Below, in pieces: positions 7,202-11,699 of a DNA stretch of 13,392 nt. Every line of letters starts with the position of its first letter. Within the stretch, counting starts at the first letter, position 1. A program made the position numbers and the translations under genes. Origin of the DNA: Spirochaetaceae bacterium (GTDB lineage Bacteria > Spirochaetota > Spirochaetia > DSM-27196 > SKKC01); NCBI GenBank assembly GCA_003554375.1, contig PWGF01000523.1, positions 1-13,392 of the forward strand, given 5' to 3'. Below the pieces are notes generated by a model. That model saw nothing but the letters and a program-made list of their open reading frames with translations, searched no databases and was not told where the DNA came from.

Positions 7202-7696
7202 ATGAAATACCCCCTCTATTCGAGCCGAGTTCTGTGGTTTTCGCTTTTCGCGGCAGCACTTCTGATTTCCATTATTCTCTTCGTCGCGTTTCGTCCGGCG
7301 CGCACACAGCGCGTCGTGTTCTTCCCTCGCGCGGTCGGTACGGAGCTAACGGGAGAGCGTCGCGTGGTGCCGGTGCGCAACGATCCATCGGAGGATGTAG
7401 CTCTTCTGGTCGGAGAGGCTCTCTACGGCCCGAATAGACTCGAGAACTCGCGAGTTGTGCCGCGTGAGACCCGGCTCAGGGGCGTTATCGTTCGGGGGAA
7501 CCGCGCCTTCATCGACTTGAGTGACGGCATTCTCTCGGATTCGCCGGATCTGAACCTTACGTTTTCGGAGAGTCTCGAGGCTATTCGGCACACGGTCCAT
7601 TACAACTTCCGGGACATCGAGGACGTACTAATCACTGTGGAAGGGGAGGTGCCCTACGGGCGGGCTGAGAGACGTCCGAGGGCCCCAAACGGGTGA
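7202..7696 (+). CDS. Membrane-anchored GerMN-domain protein
   Basis: The product is 164 residues. It has one N-terminal membrane helix (residues about 10-29, FSLFAAALLISIILFVAF) with no lipobox cysteine, so it is probably anchored in the inner membrane with the rest periplasmic. The remaining part fits a single GerMN domain: VVFFPRAVGTELTGERR, then LLVGEALYGPN, VVPRETRLRGVIVRGNRAFIDLSD, the helix SESLEAIRHTVHYNF, and the closing strand DVLITVEGEVPYG. GerMN domains occur in GerM of spore formers and in other bacteria, often next to cell-wall amidases; their molecular role is poorly defined. The gene starts 23 bp after the amidase stop, so the two probably share a transcript and may act together on peptidoglycan. 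There is no good Shine-Dalgarno at normal spacing (a GAGAAGGG lies 17 bases away). The domain call is good. Confidence 0.82.
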   Translation: MKYPLYSSRVLWFSLFAAALLISIILFVAFRPARTQRVVFFPRAVGTELTGERRVVPVRNDPSEDVALLVGEALYGPNRLENSRVVPRETRLRGVIVRGNRAFIDLSDGILSDSPDLNLTFSESLEAIRHTVHYNFRDIEDVLITVEGEVPYGRAERRPRAPNG

Positions 7697-7725
7697 CCCC
7701 TGAGAGCCTACACGGGCGACACCCG

Positions 7726-7760
7726 ACCCGCCGGAGTACCGCGGGTTCTCCGAAGCGGGT
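7726..7760 (+). other. Hairpin-forming sequence with two alternative right arms upstream of the flaA promoter
   Basis: ACCCGC (7726-7731) can pair with GCGGGT at 7741-7746 or with a second GCGGGT at 7755-7760. There is no T-run after either arm, so it is at best a weak terminator for the upstream operon. It ends 3 bases before the -35 box of flaA. The role is unknown. Confidence 0.35.
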
Positions 7761-7763
7761 GGT

Positions 7764-7791
7764 TTGACATGGTGTGAGGATTGCATATACT
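7764..7791 (+). promoter_or_regulatory. sigma-70-type promoter of flaA
   Basis: TTGACA (7764-7769), a perfect -35 box, is separated by 16 bases from TATACT (7786-7791), a 5/6 match to the -10 box. Transcription would begin near 7798, giving a leader of about 45 bases before the flaA start at 7844. This lets flaA be expressed independently of the upstream gene run and of the flagellar sigma factor. Confidence 0.8.
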
Positions 7792-7831
7792 TAGTGGTGC
7801 GTCCAACTGGGCACAAAACCACGGAGGGATC

Positions 7832-7837
7832 AAGGAG
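7832..7837 (+). promoter_or_regulatory. Ribosome binding site of flaA
   Basis: AAGGAG lies 6 bases before ATG 7844. It fixes this start over the in-frame TTG at 7781, which falls within the promoter and would place 21 extra residues before the signal peptide. Confidence 0.85.
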
Positions 7838-7843
7838 CAACGA

Positions 7844-8818
7844 ATGAAACGGATTTTCATTCTACTCGTCGGAGCAATGTTCCTCTTCGGCGGCATCGCA
7901 TGGGCTGAGGAGAGTGTACTAATCGATTTTAGCCTGCTCATCGCTGATTCGGAGGAGTTCCCGGGGGAGAACGAGCAGACGTTGTTGGACCTCCGCCACG
8001 TCCCCATCGCGGCGCTTCCGGAGGAAGAGCGCGAGGATATGCGGAGCTCCCTGGCAATAGAAAACTGGGAAGTCAGGCTTGCCAGCTCGTCACGGACCGT
8101 CAATACCATGCAACATTCGTTCACTCGAGAGGCGGTCGTACGTGAGGAGGCGGAGCGCTTCGCGGGAGAGCCGGTGATGGGCGTACGGGTTCGTTTCCCG
8201 GAGGGACGCTTCAACAGCTGGGCGTTGATTCAGCCTCCGTTTGAGATCCCGTCGTTCGATGAAGAAGATCGTTTCGGTGACGGATACGGCGTGGTGCGGA
8301 ATGTGGGCACAATACGACAGATCCGTGCCAACGTATTCGGACTCAATTACCCGCACCGAATCAGCGCTATTGTCATGGACCAGGACCGGAACGTGAAGGA
8401 AGTCATGCTCGGTCATCTGGAGTACGACGGCTGGGACACAATCGGTTGGAATAACCCCAACTACGTCGAAGATGTACGCAATCGTGAGTTGGAGGTAATG
8501 CCGCTCTATCCACGAACGGCTCCCATGCGGAAGGTCGTTGGATTCCGCATCTATCGTGACGGGGACGATCCCGGCGGAGACTTCGTGACGTATTTGAAGG
8601 ATCTCACATTGGTGTACGATCTCGCGCAGCCGGACATCGAGCCGGATATAGACCACGAGGAGATCTGGGGGATCTTGGATGCACGGGAATCGGAGCGCCG
8701 TCGCCGTGAGATGAGCCGAATGGGCCGCACGCAGGCACTGCGCATGCTGGAAGAGCGGTTGATGGACACTACCCTCGACGATGTCGAAGATGGTGAGGTG
8801 ATCCAGATACAGCAGTAA
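7844..8818 (+). CDS. flaA: FlaA, flagellar filament outer-layer (sheath) protein
   Basis: The product is 324 residues, near the usual 320-350 for FlaA. It has a classical signal peptide (MKRIFILLVGAMFLFGGIAWA, cleavage expected before EES), consistent with export to the periplasm, where spirochaete flagella run. The mature part shows family-typical sequence: VLIDFSLL at the N-terminus, a region beginning NWEVRLASSSRTV, then VMGVRVRFPEGRFNSWALI, PPFEIPSF, GVVRNVGTIRQIRANVFGLNYPH, LGHLEYDGWDTIGWNNPNYV and VVGFRIYRDGDDPGGDFVTYLKDLTLVYD. The C-terminal 60 or so residues are charged and probably helical (ESERRRREMSRM). FlaA covers the FlaB core filament and influences filament stiffness and helical shape. 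It has its own promoter and strong ribosome binding site, and a terminator lies 200 bases downstream. The family is secure; FlaA paralogues are common in spirochaetes, so which paralogue this is remains unknown. Confidence 0.93.
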   Translation: MKRIFILLVGAMFLFGGIAWAEESVLIDFSLLIADSEEFPGENEQTLLDLRHVPIAALPEEEREDMRSSLAIENWEVRLASSSRTVNTMQHSFTREAVVREEAERFAGEPVMGVRVRFPEGRFNSWALIQPPFEIPSFDEEDRFGDGYGVVRNVGTIRQIRANVFGLNYPHRISAIVMDQDRNVKEVMLGHLEYDGWDTIGWNNPNYVEDVRNRELEVMPLYPRTAPMRKVVGFRIYRDGDDPGGDFVTYLKDLTLVYDLAQPDIEPDIDHEEIWGILDARESERRRREMSRMGRTQALRMLEERLMDTTLDDVEDGEVIQIQQ

Positions 8819-8911
8819 CTTTGACATAGACGGAGTCGGGCGGGGGGAGCCTGTCGCCGCCGGATCGGCGGTTCATCAGAAAGCCCTTCGTCTGTGCTCG
8901 GTCGGTGTTCG

Positions 8912-8963
8912 CCGTGGAAGGCTGCAAAGAAGGTTTTGTCCTTTGGTCCACAGCCTCGCACGG
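8912..8963 (+). ncRNA. Structured 3'-UTR element or candidate small RNA downstream of flaA
   Basis: A long imperfect hairpin can be drawn: CCGTG (8912-8916) with CACGG (8959-8963), a 3x3 internal loop, then GGCTG (8920-8924) with CAGCC (8951-8955) and CAAAG (8925-8929) with CTTTG (8941-8945), a 5-base bulge on the 3' side and an 11-base loop. An outer CTCG/CGAG pairing (8897-8900, 8986-8989) is possible. It lies between flaA and the terminator at 9018. No separate promoter is evident, so a processed flaA 3' UTR is more likely than an independent gene. It does not match tRNA, SRP RNA or tmRNA landmarks. Confidence 0.35.
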
Positions 8964-9017
8964 TACTCTGCGGCGCATGGTGTGTCGAGGTTATCGTCCC
9001 CTCCGTAGAAAGAGAAG

Positions 9018-9066
9018 AGCGCCCCTTTCGCCGCTGTGATCGTGGGGAAGGGGCGCTTTTCGTTTC
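9018..9066 (+). terminator. Rho-independent terminator of the flaA transcript
   Basis: A perfect 10-bp inverted repeat, AGCGCCCCTT (9018-9027) and AAGGGGCGCT (9048-9057), encloses a 20-base loop and is followed directly by a T-rich tail TTTCGTTT. The tail is on the 3' side for + strand transcription only, so it ends the flaA message about 240 bases after the stop codon. Confidence 0.85.
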
Positions 9067-9085
9067 CCCGGCCCCTCCCCCCCTC

Positions 9086-9173
9086 CGGTTCGTTGAGCGG
9101 GCCCTTCTGGGCTTTCTCCCCAGGGCACTCGGCGGTTCGTTCTCCGGGCACTTCTGGGTTCCCCAGGGCACTC
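9086..9173. repeat. Imperfect tandem direct repeat (45 bp and 41 bp), each unit with a hairpin
   Basis: Unit 1 (9086-9130) and unit 2 (9133-9173) both begin CGGTTCGTT, share a middle CGGGC-CTTCTGGG and end CCCCAGGGCACTC; they differ by a few substitutions and a 4-base length change. In each unit CTGGG can pair with CCCAG. The repeat lies in the non-coding stretch between the flaA terminator and the end of the - strand genes. No protein is supported here on either strand. The function is unknown. Confidence 0.7.
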
Positions 9174-9182
9174 CTCGGGTTG

Positions 9183-9275
9183 CGGGGATACCCCGGAGAT
9201 CCGGAGGAGGACTACCGCGGACTGTTGCCCCCGATCGATAGTTACAGCCGATCGGGTTAGTCCCGAAGCGTCGGG
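9183..9275. other. Cluster of three short perfect hairpins in the convergent intergenic region
   Basis: CGGGG-ATA-CCCCG (9183-9195), CCGATCG (9231-9237) with CGATCGG (9249-9255), and CCCGA-AGCG-TCGGG (9262-9275). The last two lie just past the - strand stop codon at 9289, where a terminator for the outer-membrane-protein operon would be expected. None has a T-run on the - strand, so any terminator role is tentative. Confidence 0.4.
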
Positions 9276-9288
9276 GGTGGCTCGTGCC

Positions 9289-10161
9289 TTAGTCGCCCGG
9301 CGTATAGCGTGCCTGAAGCGTACTGTCGAAGAGAAACTGTTCGTGAGCGCGTACTCCGGCTAACTCCCCGCTTCCAAAGGAAAGAACGTCGAAGTCGGCG
9401 ACGATCCCGAAGTCCCAAGACTCCAGGGGCAGGAAATGGACCCCGGTTCGCACCACGACGCTGTTGAGGCGGTGGAGGTCTTCGACAGGGGTGCCCGGGT
9501 CCCAGACACGGGAGCGCTGCTGATACGCGACACCGAAGTCGAGCCCGTACGGGCTGCCGGGGCGTCTTACCTCCGCCTCACCGGCATACTCTCGGAGGCT
9601 TCGTGTGGCGATACGGTCTGCCGCCTCCGTGGTACGCTCCTTGTTGCGATAGGCGAGCGAGACTCGGGCGTTCGGGACGAAGAACCCTGCCTCCGCGTCG
9701 AGCGACATAAAGGACGTGTCGGTGGAGAGGGCAGGCGAGCTCACGCTTGCGGCAAGATTGGCCGTCACGAACCCGACGTCAGGGCTGGTGAGATCGAGGA
9801 TGGTGCTGATCCCGCCCACGAGCGGGCGGTCGAGAGAGGGCTGAAGCCCGTAGACGGGCCCGAAGCCGATGCGAAGGTTCTCGAAATCGAGAACGATGGT
9901 CGCGTGGGTGAGGAGGCCGAGGTCGGGATGGCGTTCGGAAACCAAAACGAGATCCCACTCCTCATGCAACTCGCGGTGCAACTCCACACCTGCACGCCAT
10001 GCGAAGCGATTGCTCTGGAGGGCCGGTGCGTCGGGATCGTCGGCGAGGGAGAAGTTGTTGACGCCGGCGTACAGCACTGTCTCCGCAGCCGGGGTGAATG
10101 GCGCGCAGATGAGCAGAAGCGTTCCAAGAACGGGAGCGAGTATCGTCTGCTTTCGTTTCAT
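9289..10161 (-). CDS. Exported, probable outer-membrane beta-barrel protein, unrecognised family
   Basis: The product is 290 residues from the ATG at 10161. The start is chosen because it is followed at once by a signal peptide (MKRKQTILAPVLGTLLLIC...TPAAETV) and preceded by GAGG at 8 bases; an in-frame start at 10209 would place 16 hydrophilic residues before it. The mature chain is made of alternating short amphipathic segments typical of beta strands, for example AGVELHRELHEEWDLVLVSE, LRIGFGPVYGLQPS, ARVSLAYRNKERT, YGLDFGVAYQQRS, WDFGIVADFDVLSFG and QFLFDSTLQARY, with few long helices and no cytoplasmic motif. It is the second gene of a two-gene - strand unit, 91 bp after the other exported protein. 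The C-terminus ends in RYTPGD rather than the usual aromatic residue, so insertion by the Bam machinery is unproven. I do not recognise the family, and the function is unknown. Confidence 0.7.
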   Translation of the reverse strand: MKRKQTILAPVLGTLLLICAPFTPAAETVLYAGVNNFSLADDPDAPALQSNRFAWRAGVELHRELHEEWDLVLVSERHPDLGLLTHATIVLDFENLRIGFGPVYGLQPSLDRPLVGGISTILDLTSPDVGFVTANLAASVSSPALSTDTSFMSLDAEAGFFVPNARVSLAYRNKERTTEAADRIATRSLREYAGEAEVRRPGSPYGLDFGVAYQQRSRVWDPGTPVEDLHRLNSVVVRTGVHFLPLESWDFGIVADFDVLSFGSGELAGVRAHEQFLFDSTLQARYTPGD

Positions 10162-10252
10162 ATCCGGTACCTCTTCACCGTTTCGTTCTTGTCGGTGCAC
10201 CCTGGCCATGGAACACTGGGTGCCACAAACCGCGGGCTGACGGCTCGTTTGA

Positions 10253-11371
10253 TCACAGGTGTGCCTGAACGCCCAATTGGAACTCGAACATATCGGGCCA
10301 CGAGAGCGGGAGTACGTTCACAAGTGGCCGTGCCTGGATCTCTACTCCGTCGATTCGCGTTTGGGCGAATGGTCCGACGGACACCGCGAATTCCGTATCG
10401 TTCTCTGAGGGGATGCGTACGCGCCCCTCAATACCTGCTGTTGTAGGGGCAGTCTTGGGATCGCCGATTTCGATGCGGGAGTTCACGTCTATCAGCCCGG
10501 CCGTCTCAGTTGGCTGATGGTCGTACACGCCGGGATGCCAGAAAAGGGTCAGAGTCACGAAAACCGGATCGAAGCCCACTCGCGGCTCGAAAAGGAAGTA
10601 GAAGTTCTCCGGGTCAAGAGGCTCGTCGGTTCCGGGCTCGAGGTGCGTAATGCCCATCTGGGTGGTCAGCGCATCTCCTTGCTCGCTCGCAAGCGATGCG
10701 AAGATGCCGGCGCGGTAACGTCCCGCCACTGCCGCGGGAAACGTTGCGCCACCAAAAAACTCCAGGTGGAATGCTCCGGCAACCAAAGCGGTTCGGAAAT
10801 CAGCCGAGTAGGTGCTCGCATCGATACGGTCATCTTGATAGAGGTAGACATAGCTCTCTACTGTGTCCCACAGGTCCCCGGAGTCGACGGCGACCCCCGT
10901 TCCGTGAATGCCGTGGACTCCCTCGAAAACGGTTTGGCCGGTGGCCGAGTACCAAAGCCCCTGGTAGAGTGGCTCGATCGGGTACGTTCCGAAACGTTCC
11001 GCGAATATTTTGCCGCTTCCCAGACGGTCCAAGCTACCGGTGAAGTAGCGGACTCGCAACGGAGTACCGAGAAACCGGCGGACACCGAGCTCTGCTCCCC
11101 GGAACTCCACGGCCGACGGCTGGGAGTCAGCGTCAGCGGAGTTCACCGCCGGCGAGGAGGTAGTCACGCCGAAACGCGCAGCTGCGGTAGTTCGGTACCC
11201 GCTTTCCACGCGGATGCCGATATCCCCCACCGTCTCCAGCGCCAAGGTTCCGTCCGTCACTTCGCCGCGCGTCAGAAGAGAGAACGGATCGAGTTGCACA
11301 TCGGCTGCAAAGGCGGTTGCGCCTACACACAGCAGAGCGCAGCAGAGCACAAAGCTCCGGCGTCGAATCAT
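10253..11371 (-). CDS. Exported, probable outer-membrane beta-barrel protein, unrecognised family
   Basis: The product is 372 residues from the ATG at 11371. This start is supported by a strong Shine-Dalgarno and a classical signal peptide (MIRRRSFVLCCALLCVGATAFA, cleavage before ADVQ); the open frame to 11425 adds 18 residues that do not look like a signal. The mature protein alternates polar and aromatic or hydrophobic residues in beta-strand style (IGIRVESGYRTTAAARFGV, LRVRYFTGS, FHLEFFGGATF, GRYRAGIFASLAS, NFYFLFEPRVGFDPVFVTLTLFWH, EFAVSVGPFAQTRI) and ends with the strand FEFQLGVQAHL, close to the C-terminal signature of outer-membrane barrels. It is transcribed away from cheA and followed by another exported protein. 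A porin or surface protein is plausible. No family is recognised, so no substrate is claimed. Confidence 0.75.
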   Translation of the reverse strand: MIRRRSFVLCCALLCVGATAFAADVQLDPFSLLTRGEVTDGTLALETVGDIGIRVESGYRTTAAARFGVTTSSPAVNSADADSQPSAVEFRGAELGVRRFLGTPLRVRYFTGSLDRLGSGKIFAERFGTYPIEPLYQGLWYSATGQTVFEGVHGIHGTGVAVDSGDLWDTVESYVYLYQDDRIDASTYSADFRTALVAGAFHLEFFGGATFPAAVAGRYRAGIFASLASEQGDALTTQMGITHLEPGTDEPLDPENFYFLFEPRVGFDPVFVTLTLFWHPGVYDHQPTETAGLIDVNSRIEIGDPKTAPTTAGIEGRVRIPSENDTEFAVSVGPFAQTRIDGVEIQARPLVNVLPLSWPDMFEFQLGVQAHL

Positions 11372-11377
11372 GAGCGG

Positions 11378-11385
11378 CCCTCCTC
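11378..11385 (-). promoter_or_regulatory. Ribosome binding site of the 372-residue exported protein
   Basis: On the - strand GAGGAGGG lies 6 bases before the ATG at 11371. It decides this start over the longer open frame beginning at 11425. Confidence 0.8.
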
Positions 11386-11699
11386 GATACAGTGAAGTGT
11401 AATAGGTTTCGTCGTTCAATTCCATGATGTGTCGTCCGATTCGAGACGTGTGCTTGATCCGTGGGTCCCGATGCGAGGGCGGACCGGCAACGGTTCCCCG
11501 TGCACTCGACTACCGACATCTGCCGATTATCGGCTACTCACAATTATCGGCTACTCATATCACATCGTCGGTGTGTTTTGGCGAGGTATGAGACTCTGAG
11601 GCGCAATCCGGCGCACACGGAGCGCACGGCGGGCATCCGTTCTTCTCGACGTGGTTTGCTTGACGAAGGGAGTTTTCTGCTCCACAGTATTAGCCGCCG
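11386..11699. other. Divergent intergenic region between the exported-protein operon and cheA
   Basis: This stretch of over 300 bases holds no supported gene. It carries the tandem repeat with GCCGATAA boxes. On the + strand a TTGACG at 11660-11665 has no -10 box at suitable spacing (TATTAG at 11688 is 22 bases away and only 12 bases before the ATG). No clear ribosome binding site precedes cheA: the nearest purine-rich stretch is about 27 bases away. Promoters for both sides must lie here or, for cheA, be of a type I do not recognise. Confidence 0.5.
11523..11557 (-). promoter_or_regulatory. Tandem 15-bp repeat carrying two GCCGATAA boxes (possible sigma-28 -10 elements or operator)
   Basis: ATTATCGGCTACTCA occurs at 11526-11540 and again, without mismatch, at 11543-11557, a 17-base period. 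The first copy also completes a palindrome CCGAT-T-ATCGG (11523-11533). On the - strand each copy reads TGAGTAGCCGATAAT, which contains GCCGATAA, the exact -10 consensus of the flagellar sigma factor FliA. A TAAA -35 box at the expected distance is missing for both copies, so a pair of activator or repressor sites is an equal alternative. It lies between the start of the exported-protein operon (155 bases away) and cheA. Confidence 0.5.

Noticed and set aside
8821..8850. TTGACA just after the flaA stop as a promoter for a downstream RNA
   Set aside because: At 16-18 bases downstream the sequence is G-rich with no resemblance to a -10 box.
8857..8871. CCGCCG-GAT-CGGCGG hairpin as the flaA terminator
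   Set aside because: The 6-bp stem is followed by TTCATC, not a T-run. The 10-bp stem at 9018-9057 with a T-rich tail is far better.
9086..9173. CRISPR array
   Set aside because: There are only two imperfect units, directly adjacent and without spacers, and no cas genes in the window.
8819..9290. tRNA or other standard RNA gene in the flaA downstream region
   Set aside because: No acceptor stem plus T-loop/anticodon arrangement, SRP core or tmRNA-like ends could be found by eye.
9436..10446. 336-residue open frame on the + strand
   Set aside because: It overlaps antisense the two exported-protein genes, which have signal peptides and ribosome binding sites. The + strand translation has no recognisable start context or motif.
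11660..11693. TTGACG...TATTAG as a cheA promoter
   Set aside because: The 22-base spacing is too long, and the -10 would sit 6 bases before the start codon.
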